Assembly: GCA_021806355.1 (NCBI GenBank)
Contig: JAJZXT010000177.1
Location: 1 to 17,313 of the forward strand
Length of the DNA: 17,313 nucleotides
Reading direction: 5' to 3'
From: Thermoplasmata archaeon
GTDB taxonomy: Archaea; Thermoplasmatota; Thermoplasmata; Thermoplasmatales; Thermoplasmataceae
Part shown: positions 7,040-13,715 of the stretch, in pieces
How positions within the stretch are numbered: the first letter of the stretch is position 1
How the letters are laid out: each line of letters begins with the position of its first letter
Made by a program: the position numbers and the translations under genes
Notes under the pieces: generated by a model
What the model saw: the letters and a program-made list of their open reading frames with translations, nothing else
Told to the model about the DNA's origin: nothing
Databases searched by the model: none

Positions 7040-7102
7040 AGTCAACCAGTTACCATGCTAATATGGGTAATAATACATTTTCATTTCCAGCTGCATGAAA
7101 AA

Positions 7103-7113
7103 ACTTTTAAATT
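7103..7113 (+). promoter_or_regulatory. TATA box of the dienelactone hydrolase gene
   Basis: ACTTTTAAATT is centred about 25 bp upstream of ATG 7133. The gap between box and start holds a perfect palindrome, described separately. Confidence 0.5.
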
Positions 7114-7116
7114 ATT

Positions 7117-7134
7117 ATGATCTAACTAGATCAT
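7117..7134. promoter_or_regulatory. 18-bp palindrome over the start of the dienelactone hydrolase gene (candidate operator)
   Basis: Two perfect 8-bp arms, ATGATCTA and TAGATCAT, are separated by AC. The right arm includes the first two bases of the ATG at 7133, so the site covers the predicted transcription start of a leaderless gene. A dimeric repressor bound there would block initiation. The binding protein is unknown; the divergent aMBF1 gene lies about 80 bp away. Confidence 0.5.
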
Positions 7135-7939
7135 GGCATCTATTTCTGAAGAAACTGGAAAATACAAAACTTTCGATGGTAGTGACATTGATTATTTTTT
7201 ATCAGAACCTGATAAAAAGAATAATGCAGGAAAAATAATTGTCATTTCTGAGATTTGGGGCCTAACTGAATTCGTCAAGAATGTGTGCCGCAGGCTTGCG
7301 AAGGAGGGTTATTCCGCCATAGCACCGAATTTATACTCAAGGCCAGATGAAAGGGCATTATTCACCGAGGAAAATCTCATGGATGCAATGAGGCCCATAT
7401 GGAGCCTCCCACCAGAAAAGCGCAGGGATCCAAGGGCAATTGAAGAACTTCTTTCAAAGGCAAGCGAGAATTCCAAGAAAATTGTAAGTTCAATTATGTT
7501 TGGGAGAGAAGAAATAGAAAAGAGAATGATCAAGGATCTCGAAGCACTATACGACTTTTCATTCAAGGATAACGGCACCAAGAAAGGAGTTATAGGATTC
7601 TGCATGGGGGGTGGATTGGCTTTTCAAATTTCAACACAGAGGCATTTTGATGCTTCTGTGATATATTATGGTGCCAACCCAAGAAGTATAGAAGATGTCG
7701 AGAAGCTTAAGGGGGCAGTGTTTGGAATTTACGCAGGAGAGGATAGTTCAATAAACTCCGGACTTCCTGCCTTAATAGAAGCGGTCGTGAAATATAAGCC
7801 TGATTTTATGATGAAACTGTATCCCGGAACCTTCCACGCTTTCTTCAACGATAGCGGAATGAGTTACCATAAAGAAGCCGCACAGGATTCATGGAAGAAA
7901 ACTCTGGAATTTTACGGTAAATACTTGAAGGGTGAGTGA
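7133..7939 (+). CDS. Dienelactone hydrolase family protein
   Basis: An alpha/beta-hydrolase of 268 aa. The nucleophile elbow is GFCMGG with C157, the cysteine typical of dienelactone hydrolases (carboxymethylenebutenolidase). D204 in YAGEDS and H235 in PGTFHAFF complete the triad. E40 in SEIWGL matches the conserved glutamate that interacts with the cysteine in the classical enzyme. Compared with the roughly 235-residue bacterial enzyme there is an extra charged helical stretch at about 75-135. The classical reaction opens dienelactone in aromatic breakdown. In archaea with no such pathway the true ester or lactone substrate is unknown. A 38-codon ORF follows directly at the stop codon. Confidence 0.9.
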   Translation: MASISEETGKYKTFDGSDIDYFLSEPDKKNNAGKIIVISEIWGLTEFVKNVCRRLAKEGYSAIAPNLYSRPDERALFTEENLMDAMRPIWSLPPEKRRDPRAIEELLSKASENSKKIVSSIMFGREEIEKRMIKDLEALYDFSFKDNGTKKGVIGFCMGGGLAFQISTQRHFDASVIYYGANPRSIEDVEKLKGAVFGIYAGEDSSINSGLPALIEAVVKYKPDFMMKLYPGTFHAFFNDSGMSYHKEAAQDSWKKTLEFYGKYLKGE

Positions 7940-8056
7940 ATGGACAGCGAGGGAATCGTCGATGGGTGCTTTTTCACTTGGGTTTCTGTTACCGAGAAAT
8001 ACATGAAGGGAAAGCAGGATAAAACCTTCAATGATTATGAAAAAAAAGCGGAATAG
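7940..8056 (+). CDS. Possible 38-aa protein coupled to the dienelactone hydrolase gene
   Basis: An ATG abuts the stop of the hydrolase gene (TGAATG), and a GGTGAG ribosome-binding-like sequence lies just before it. The frame encodes 38 residues starting MDSEGIVDGCFFTWVSV and ending in a lysine-rich tail, then TAG at 8054-8056. A run of eight T begins 15 bases later, which fits the end of a transcript. No family was recognised, and the frame may be the remnant of a longer gene. Confidence 0.4.
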   Translation: MDSEGIVDGCFFTWVSVTEKYMKGKQDKTFNDYEKKAE

Positions 8057-8070
8057 AATTTTACCACAAA

Positions 8071-8078
8071 TTTTTTTT
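8071..8078 (+). terminator. T8 tract ending the dienelactone hydrolase transcript
   Basis: Eight consecutive T lie 15 bases after the stop of the 38-codon ORF, typical of an intrinsic archaeal termination site. Confidence 0.45.
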
Positions 8079-8272
8079 ACGATCCCGTCACGGAAGCACA
8101 TTCTCTATGAATGGAGTGATTACGGCATTGGCAAATTCCCGTTGATAAATAATGGTGATACCGGCACAAGGTCCTGAGCAACCCATCCTTTGTCTTGAAT
8201 CCCTCTTGAACAACCATGACATAATGGAGAAGTGTTGTTCCGCAATGTTTGAATGAAAATAGGCAGAAAAAC

Positions 8273-8280
8273 CTTATATT
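8273..8280 (+). promoter_or_regulatory. TATA box of the paiB-like gene
   Basis: CTTATATT is centred about 23 bp upstream of ATG 8299. No ribosome-binding site is visible between them, so a leaderless or nearly leaderless transcript is likely. Confidence 0.45.
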
Positions 8281-8298
8281 CAAAAATCATAATAACAG

Positions 8299-8916
8299 AT
8301 GTATATCCCAAAGGAGTTTGAGGTTGAGGATCTGGATGAGATTGTGGAATTCATCAGGCAAAATAGTTTTGGCATGATAATTTCCAGCAGAAACGGCGAG
8401 TTTCAGGTTACTCACGTACCGATATTAATCGAGAAAAAAGAGGGAAAAATTCATCTTTTTGGTCACATGGCCATAGGGAATGAGCACTGGAGGATCGCTC
8501 AGGGAGATTCTGTTCTTGTTATTTTTAATGGCCCCCATTATTATATATCACCAAAGTGGTATCGCGCCGAGGCTGCTGTGCCCACATGGAATTATATGAC
8601 TGCCCATTGCGAGGGAGTATTTTCCACACTTAATCATATTGAATCTGTAAGCGTTCTTAACAAGACGCTTGAATATTATGAAATAGATTCAGATCTTCAG
8701 GGAAAAATGGAGGAATCATTCTATTCAAAGATGGCTCACGGCGTAAAGGGATTTAGCATTACAATTTCAAGAATATATGCAAAATATAAACTCAGCCAGA
8801 ACAGAACACACGAGGATAGGATTTCGATTGTGGAAAACCTCAGGAAAATCAACACCGAAGAATCAAATAGAATGGCAGAAGAAATTCAGAAACGTGATCC
8901 TGAATTCATCAAATAG
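8299..8916 (+). CDS. PaiB-like FMN-binding protein
   Basis: A 205-aa protein matching the PaiB / FMN-binding negative regulator family over its full length. It opens MYIPKEFEVEDLDEIVEFI and continues with VTHVPILI, FGHMAIGNEHW, GPHYYISPKWY and VPTWNYMTAHCEG, closing with GFSITISRIYAKYKLSQNR. These are the conserved blocks of the split-barrel flavin-binding fold. Bacillus PaiB was named for its effect on protease synthesis and sporulation. Family members are thought to bind FMN or related cofactors, and a true regulatory role in archaea is unproven. It stands alone with its own promoter and is convergent with the aminotransferase gene 21 bases away. Confidence 0.9.
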   Translation: MYIPKEFEVEDLDEIVEFIRQNSFGMIISSRNGEFQVTHVPILIEKKEGKIHLFGHMAIGNEHWRIAQGDSVLVIFNGPHYYISPKWYRAEAAVPTWNYMTAHCEGVFSTLNHIESVSVLNKTLEYYEIDSDLQGKMEESFYSKMAHGVKGFSITISRIYAKYKLSQNRTHEDRISIVENLRKINTEESNRMAEEIQKRDPEFIK

Positions 8917-8937
8917 GTTAATGAAATTGAATTTTCA

Positions 8938-10311
8938 TCAATCTTTTGAAAGTTTTACCACAACTTCTGAGAAAATATTCATGGCTTTCCTGAGAAGTGA
9001 TTCTTCAATCGTCAACGGTGGCATAAACCTTATCACATTGGCATAGTGGCCGCAGGTGTGTATAAGGACTCCACGGTTAAACATCTCAGTCTTGATCCTC
9101 TGAGCAAGATCACCATTCGGCTCCTTGGTCTTCCTGTCTTTAACAAATTCAACGCCAACCATGAGACCGAGCCCTCGTACATCGCCGATGAATCTGCTTT
9201 CAGTCTCCAGTTTCCTAAGGCTTTCAATGATTAAATTCCCCTTGTTTCGAATTTCTTTCATGAACTCTTCATGTTTTAATTTCTGGAATATCACGTTTCC
9301 TGCAGCCAAGCCAAGTGGGTTTGCCCTGTAAGTACCAAGATGAAATCCTGCGGGTAGGTCCCTGTCATATTCCTCATCATAAGCTATCATGGATATCGGT
9401 ATCCCGCCTCCGACACTTTTTGATATTGTTATTATATCAGGTGTAATGCCTGCGTGCTCTGTAGCCCATATTTTACCTGTTCGTCCCATTCCGGTTTGAA
9501 CCTCATCGACAATGAGTGGTACGTTATGTTTTTGTGTAATTTCTCTAAGGAGCGGCAGGAAATTCTTAGGTGGAACTATGTACCCCCCCTCACCCTGAAC
9601 GGGTTCCACAATAACTCCGGCGATCCCACCTGTGCCGGAATAAGGATCGATGATGAGATTTTCAAGATTCTCAGCAACGATTTTAGACATCTCCTCGGGT
9701 TCCACATCATGGGGGAATCTGTACGGATATGGATAGGGAAGATGATATGTATTGAGATAATCATTTCCAGAGTATTCCCTGTAATGAGAATTCGCAGTTG
9801 CAGATACAATATTTCCCGCTATTCCGTGATATGAACCTCCAAAGGCAACTATGACCTTCTTTCCGGTAACGAACCGAGCCAGCTGTATTGCAAGTTCGCA
9901 TGCATCCCCTCCTGTTACAGTCGTGAATATTTTTGATTTTCCCCTCATTTTTCCCGGAAGGGTTGAATCAAGAGTCTTAAGAAAGGAAATCCTTGATTCG
10001 GTAGGTACTTCAGTGATGTGGGTAAGCTTTTCTGTTTGTTTTTGTATGGCATTGATAACGTCAGGGTTTCCATGCCCCATATTAATAACGCTCACCCCTG
10101 CAAATAGATCTATGAAAACATTACCATCAACATCCACTACAGTGGCGTTTTTTCCATAGTCAAGTGCGGTTCTGAAAATCTTCGTATAGGATCTGGATGC
10201 TGTCTCAAATCTATCCTGTTCTTCAAGCATCTTTGATGAAAGTGGTCCAGGCGGTTTAACCTTAATAATTGGGGCATCCATTATGCTTTCCCATTTTTTC
10301 TCGTTCATCAT
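8938..10311 (-). CDS. Class III PLP-dependent aminotransferase (archaeal GABA/ornithine aminotransferase-racemase subfamily)
   Basis: A 457-aa fold-type I PLP enzyme. K298 in TISKSVGGGIP is the Schiff-base lysine. D269 in LIVDEVQTGMGRTGK contacts the pyridine nitrogen. AGVIVEPVQGEGGYIVPP and YHG (161-163) are further class III signatures. The N-terminal region (VKPPGPLSSKMLE, VDGNVFIDLFAGV) resembles Pyrococcus enzymes, some of which act as omega-aminotransferases and others as amino-acid racemases, so the substrate (GABA, ornithine or lysine, or racemisation) cannot be decided. It starts 11 bases after the hisD-like stop with an SD-like GAAGTGAT before tandem ATGs; ATG 10311 was used. It is the last gene of the probable permease-hisD-aminotransferase operon, so it likely removes an amino group from the same imported compound. 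Confidence 0.92.
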   Translation of the reverse strand: MMNEKKWESIMDAPIIKVKPPGPLSSKMLEEQDRFETASRSYTKIFRTALDYGKNATVVDVDGNVFIDLFAGVSVINMGHGNPDVINAIQKQTEKLTHITEVPTESRISFLKTLDSTLPGKMRGKSKIFTTVTGGDACELAIQLARFVTGKKVIVAFGGSYHGIAGNIVSATANSHYREYSGNDYLNTYHLPYPYPYRFPHDVEPEEMSKIVAENLENLIIDPYSGTGGIAGVIVEPVQGEGGYIVPPKNFLPLLREITQKHNVPLIVDEVQTGMGRTGKIWATEHAGITPDIITISKSVGGGIPISMIAYDEEYDRDLPAGFHLGTYRANPLGLAAGNVIFQKLKHEEFMKEIRNKGNLIIESLRKLETESRFIGDVRGLGLMVGVEFVKDRKTKEPNGDLAQRIKTEMFNRGVLIHTCGHYANVIRFMPPLTIEESLLRKAMNIFSEVVVKLSKD

Positions 10312-10322
10312 ATATTATCACT

Positions 10323-11576
10323 TCAAATTATTAATTCCTGATCCTTTAACCGTGTTCTTAATTCTGCAGATTTTGCATGGCCTGCTAAGCCTTCTATTTT
10401 GCTCTGTTTTAACGCCCTTTCTGACAGATCATACAGAGAATTCCTGCCTACAACTTCCTGATATGTCAATATTTTGAGAAATGCCCCGACACTCAACCCC
10501 CCAGTATATCTGGCTGCCCTGTTTGTTGGCAAAGTATGGTTCGTTCCAATGAGTTTATCCGAGAAAACCACGGGAGTATCCTCATTCAAAAACAACGAAC
10601 CAAAGTTTCTCAGTAGATTGAAGGCATTATTTCTATTTTCAGGATTCAGATGTAATTCCAGGTGCTCTGGAGCATAATTGTTTGCCTCTTCTATGGCCTC
10701 ACCGATTGTTTCGCACAGCAAAATACTCCCCTTATTCTTCCAGGACTCTTTCAGAATTTCCCTCGTTTCTAATGTATCGATGTAGTAATCCATTTCTGAT
10801 GCAATCTTGTTCGCAAGGCTTCTTGACGTCGTGATGAGGCAACTTCTCGCAGCTGTATCGTGCTCAGCCTGCGCTAACAGATCATATGCAACCTTATTTG
10901 TGTCTGCTGATTCATCTGCGATAATAAGAACTTCACTTGGGCCAGCGAGCAGATCAATGCCAACCTGTCCAAACACCTGTCTTTTAGCCTCGTTTACGTA
11001 CTTGTTCCCCGGTCCAAAGATCTTTTCCACGGGTCTTATCGATTCAGTTCCGTAGGCCATTGCCCCTATGGCCTGAATGCCGCCAATGGTGTATATTTCG
11101 TCAGCTCCTGCCTTAACCATTCCATATAGTACGGCATTGTCCGGTTTGTTTTTCCCGGGTGGGGTCATGGCAACTATTCTACTAACGCCAGCTACTTTAG
11201 CAGGAATGATGCCCATTAGTGCAGATGAAAGGAGTGGAAATCGCCCGGATGGAACATAAATGCCCACCGAATTGATGGGTACAATTTTTTGCCCTAATAC
11301 AGTCTCCTCGTCATCCACCTCGATCTGCATATCCTTGTACATTCTTCTCTGGAATTCTGCAAAAACTTTGATTCTGCTGATATTATTATCTATTATCTCC
11401 TTTGTTGATTCATCAAGTTCAGAAATCCTGCTTCCAATCTCCTCCCGCGTAAGCAAGAATTTCTGCAGTTCCAAATTATCAAATTTTTTGGTGAATTCCC
11501 TTAAAGCTTTATCTCCATTATCTCTCACTGAGATAAGCACGGATTGAACCAGGTCCTGTAAATGTTTAGTATCCAC
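10323..11576 (-). CDS. HisD-like dehydrogenase (histidinol dehydrogenase family, probable catabolic paralogue)
   Basis: HisD enzymes oxidise a primary alcohol to a carboxylate in two NAD-dependent steps. This protein (417 aa from GTG 11576) keeps the zinc ligands equivalent to Q259, H262, D360 and H419 of E. coli HisD (Q236, H239, D340, H400), the catalytic pair E304-H305 (YAPEHL), and AGPSEVLIIAD. The stretch GTNHTLPTNRAARYTGGL, followed by SVGAFLK, is the form I associate with HisD paralogues in catabolic clusters, such as the sulfopropanediol dehydrogenase HpsN. No other his gene is nearby. The N-terminus from GTG is short: only about 6 residues precede the first conserved helix. The frame stays open upstream (IIKREEVSTEV) without a standard start codon, so the real start may be non-canonical. 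It lies 43 bases after the permease stop. Confidence 0.88.
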   Translation of the reverse strand: MDTKHLQDLVQSVLISVRDNGDKALREFTKKFDNLELQKFLLTREEIGSRISELDESTKEIIDNNISRIKVFAEFQRRMYKDMQIEVDDEETVLGQKIVPINSVGIYVPSGRFPLLSSALMGIIPAKVAGVSRIVAMTPPGKNKPDNAVLYGMVKAGADEIYTIGGIQAIGAMAYGTESIRPVEKIFGPGNKYVNEAKRQVFGQVGIDLLAGPSEVLIIADESADTNKVAYDLLAQAEHDTAARSCLITTSRSLANKIASEMDYYIDTLETREILKESWKNKGSILLCETIGEAIEEANNYAPEHLELHLNPENRNNAFNLLRNFGSLFLNEDTPVVFSDKLIGTNHTLPTNRAARYTGGLSVGAFLKILTYQEVVGRNSLYDLSERALKQSKIEGLAGHAKSAELRTRLKDQELII

Positions 11577-11589
11577 TTCCGTGGATACT
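11568..11589. promoter_or_regulatory. 22-bp perfect inverted repeat over the hisD-like start codon
   Basis: On the plus strand the arms AGTATCCAC and GTGGATACT (9 bp each) flank TTCC. On the minus strand the GTG start codon of the hisD-like gene lies inside the second arm. A TATA-like AAATAATC at 11601-11608 (minus strand) is about 28 bp upstream, so the repeat would also span the start of an internal leaderless promoter. It could be an operator, for example for the neighbouring Lrp protein, or an RNA hairpin masking the start. Confidence 0.5.
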
Positions 11590-11619
11590 TCTTCACGCTT
11601 GATTATTTGTGTGGACGTA

Positions 11620-13041
11620 TTAGTCTCCTCTGTGTTCCTCGATTACTTCAACACTTCCTATCTTCCTGATTTCTTCAGGTGTTCTTTTCAAGGTCAGGTA
11701 AACCATGAACAGGATCCCAGCTATCAGCATTATAATGAACGTATAGAGCGCAAGGCTGATCGGATATGTGGGAATAGGGGTGAATGATCCATAGATAGCA
11801 AATAGATATATGGCAGTAGCTGGAAGTGGGCCAAGAAGGAAAGGCAACCATTTCTTAAAGTCAAGTTTCAACTTCTTCTTCCCATAAACCGGAAGAGAAA
11901 TGTTTGCCAGAATATGAACGACATACAAAACAACTCCATTGAGGGTTGTTACGACTGCAGCACCTATGAAGGGCCCAAATAATAGACCTGATATCAAGCT
12001 TAGGATTGTTACAAAGCCAGCCTCAAAAAGAACAATTTTTCTAGGCGCACCGGTCTTTTTGTCCGCAGTGGCCATGCTCTTTGGCAGAATCAGGTTGTCT
12101 CTGGCCATTCCAAAACCAATCCTGCTGAACGCGTTACCTTCTGCAATTCCGTTTGATATGAAGCTGTTCAATGTGACAAGGATGAATACGGCAACGCCTA
12201 TTGGGCCGAGATAATTAAACATGACTGTGAAACCTGGATTCGTAGATGAGGAGAATGTTCCCATGTTGGATATTCCCCAGCCAACAACCATTGCATAAGA
12301 ACTTATAATGTAAACAACCGCGCCGATTATCAGTCCGTAAACAATTGCCTTAGGCACAATTTTCTTCGGGGTATTTAGTTCTTCAGATATGGTAATTATT
12401 GATCCTAAACCAACAAATCCCAGGATTGCAAAGAGTGTACCGAACCCCAAAGAACCAGCAGTGTTTCCGTTAAGCGTAAATGGAACAAAAGAATTATGTG
12501 TGCTGGGGCTCAATATTATAAAAAGTGAAAATACTACTAGTACCGACACTTCTATTATCCCCCCTATGAGCGTATAATAAAGGGAAGGTTTCAGTCCGAA
12601 ATACAGAAGTGTGAATATGAGGATTAATGGAATAAATGCAAGCGGTATCCATCCGTATGGATTCGATGATAATACTGGTACCAGTGGCCAGGCTACACCG
12701 GCGAAAAACAGTGTAGAGAAACCAACCAGTGCTCCAAGCACATTCGTGTAATATAGAAGGGCGCTAAATCCACCCATTCTTCCGCCAAGACCTGCCGAAA
12801 TATATGAATAATATCCACCAGCATGGCTTATTCTCTTAGAGAAAGTATAATTCATATACATTGCTGATGCAACTCCTAACGTTGCAAGTATGAACGTTAA
12901 AGGAATGGACGCACCAACATAACCTGCCTCAAATACAAAGAATGAAGCTGCTGTAGCGGCAGGTGCCACATATGCCAATCCTTGAAATATGCCCGTAAAC
13001 AGGCCACCACTATCCTTCTTTAGATACTTGACCGATGCCAT
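11620..13041 (-). CDS. APC-superfamily amino acid permease
   Basis: A 473-aa polytopic membrane protein of the amino acid-polyamine-organocation superfamily, with about 12 hydrophobic helices. The first helix region (FTGIFQGLAYVAPAATAASF) has the broken-helix, Gly/Ala-rich look of APC transporters. ISHAGGYYSYISAGLGGRMG is the conserved segment after helix 2. FAILGFVGLGSIITISEELNTPKKIVPKAI is the conserved helix-loop around helix 6. It probably imports an amino acid or amine in symport with protons. The C-terminal tail is cytoplasmic and charged (RTPEEIRKIGSVEVIEEHRGD). It heads the probable operon with the HisD-like and aminotransferase genes and is divergent from the Lrp regulator, which is the likely controller. 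Confidence 0.92.
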   Translation of the reverse strand: MASVKYLKKDSGGLFTGIFQGLAYVAPAATAASFFVFEAGYVGASIPLTFILATLGVASAMYMNYTFSKRISHAGGYYSYISAGLGGRMGGFSALLYYTNVLGALVGFSTLFFAGVAWPLVPVLSSNPYGWIPLAFIPLILIFTLLYFGLKPSLYYTLIGGIIEVSVLVVFSLFIILSPSTHNSFVPFTLNGNTAGSLGFGTLFAILGFVGLGSIITISEELNTPKKIVPKAIVYGLIIGAVVYIISSYAMVVGWGISNMGTFSSSTNPGFTVMFNYLGPIGVAVFILVTLNSFISNGIAEGNAFSRIGFGMARDNLILPKSMATADKKTGAPRKIVLFEAGFVTILSLISGLLFGPFIGAAVVTTLNGVVLYVVHILANISLPVYGKKKLKLDFKKWLPFLLGPLPATAIYLFAIYGSFTPIPTYPISLALYTFIIMLIAGILFMVYLTLKRTPEEIRKIGSVEVIEEHRGD

Positions 13042-13042
13042 A

Positions 13043-13062
13043 TATACTCTACGTAGTCTATA
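13043..13062. promoter_or_regulatory. 20-bp imperfect palindrome at the permease start (candidate operator)
   Basis: TATACTCTAC is followed by GTAGTCTATA, a 20-bp inverted repeat with two mismatched pairs and the perfect core CTACGTAG (13049-13056). It fills the space between the permease TATA box and its ATG (13041), so it overlaps the predicted transcription start. Its place beside a divergent Lrp/AsnC gene makes it a likely regulator site. Confidence 0.5.
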
Positions 13063-13069
13063 TATAAAA
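13060..13069 (-). promoter_or_regulatory. TATA box of the permease operon
   Basis: On the minus strand this reads TTTTATATATA, centred about 24 bp upstream of ATG 13041. It slightly overlaps the palindromic operator candidate. Confidence 0.55.
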
Positions 13070-13187
13070 TAATTAATTCAAAGTACCCTAAACATGAAAA
13101 TCGGATAATTTTATTTCTAATAACGTTGATATTGAGAAACTAATTTCCCAAAATGACTAAATAGAACGATGTAATAGATAAAGTGAA

Positions 13188-13679
13188 ATGGACGTAATCG
13201 ATCTTAAAATCCTTGAAATATTAACGTCAGAAGGAAACATATCACTGAAAGAACTTGGCGAGAGGTGTGGAATCAAATCACCCTCTGCGGTTAGCAAGAG
13301 AATAAAAAAATTGAGAGATGATAATGTAATCAAGAAATTTGTTCCAATTGTCGATTACAGCAAATTTGGATTGAATTTTTTGGCTGTCACGTTTATCAGG
13401 GCTAAATACGGAAGGAATTACACGGATAAATTATCAACAAAACTGAAGACAGTGGGCGGTTTGATAACGCTTCTTGAGATCCTGGGTGAAATAGATTTCA
13501 TCATGATAACATTGAACAAGGATCAGGAGACATACAAGGAGAATATGAGATTTATGATGTCTCTTGATGAGGTTGAACGAACTGATACAAGGATTGTTGT
13601 GGATAATTTCATGCTTTGCGATTTTGGAAATATAAAATTGCTGGAGAATTTCATCACCCCAAGAAAATTTGAAATTTAG
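13188..13679 (+). CDS. Lrp/AsnC-family transcriptional regulator
   Basis: A 163-aa regulator with the standard Lrp layout. The N-terminal winged helix-turn-helix (about 3-60) reads IDLKILEILTSEGNISLKEL followed by GERCGIKSPSAVSKRIKKL. The C-terminal RAM ligand-binding domain (about 65-150) contains the ILGEIDFIMITL turn. Such proteins form dimers to octamers, sense amino acids and activate or repress metabolic genes, often including their own. It is divergent from the APC permease gene, with 146 bases between, and is followed 36 bases later by the amidohydrolase gene. The natural inference is that it senses the compound taken up or broken down by this cluster. A TATA-like ACTAAATAGA lies about 28 bp upstream. 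Confidence 0.92.
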   Translation: MDVIDLKILEILTSEGNISLKELGERCGIKSPSAVSKRIKKLRDDNVIKKFVPIVDYSKFGLNFLAVTFIRAKYGRNYTDKLSTKLKTVGGLITLLEILGEIDFIMITLNKDQETYKENMRFMMSLDEVERTDTRIVVDNFMLCDFGNIKLLENFITPRKFEI

Positions 13680-13687
13680 GGATAGGC

Positions 13688-13694
13688 ATATAAA
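13688..13694 (+). promoter_or_regulatory. TATA box of the amidohydrolase gene
   Basis: ATATAAA is centred 25 bp upstream of ATG 13716, inside the 36-base gap after the Lrp gene. The amidohydrolase can therefore be transcribed from its own leaderless promoter as well as from the Lrp promoter. Confidence 0.5.
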
Positions 13695-13715
13695 CACATA
13701 TTTGCATATTCCCTT

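Larger units (their letters stand above)
8057..8298. other. Intergenic region with a T8 terminator and possible decayed sequence
   Basis: No convincing gene is visible in these 242 bases. A T-run starts at 8071, and the paiB promoter lies at the far end. On the minus strand between about 8100 and 8250, two overlapping frames give CHGCSRGIQDKGW and LCRYHHYLSTG. Read with a frameshift, these loosely resemble the zinc-ribbon start of a transposase. This is weak evidence for an insertion-sequence remnant. Confidence 0.25.

Noticed and set aside
7046..7070. TTACC...GGTAA dyad in front of the aMBF1 gene
   Set aside because: Five-base arms with an 11-base spacer and a one-base offset inside; too weak to call an operator.
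8077..8311. Minus-strand frames of 68 and 63 codons as intact genes
   Set aside because: They extend into or over the paiB promoter, have poor composition and no start signals. Only a weak transposase-remnant reading was kept.
9454..9834. 126-codon plus-strand frame
   Set aside because: Antisense to the catalytic core of the aminotransferase gene, including the lysine region neighbours; no start signals or motifs.
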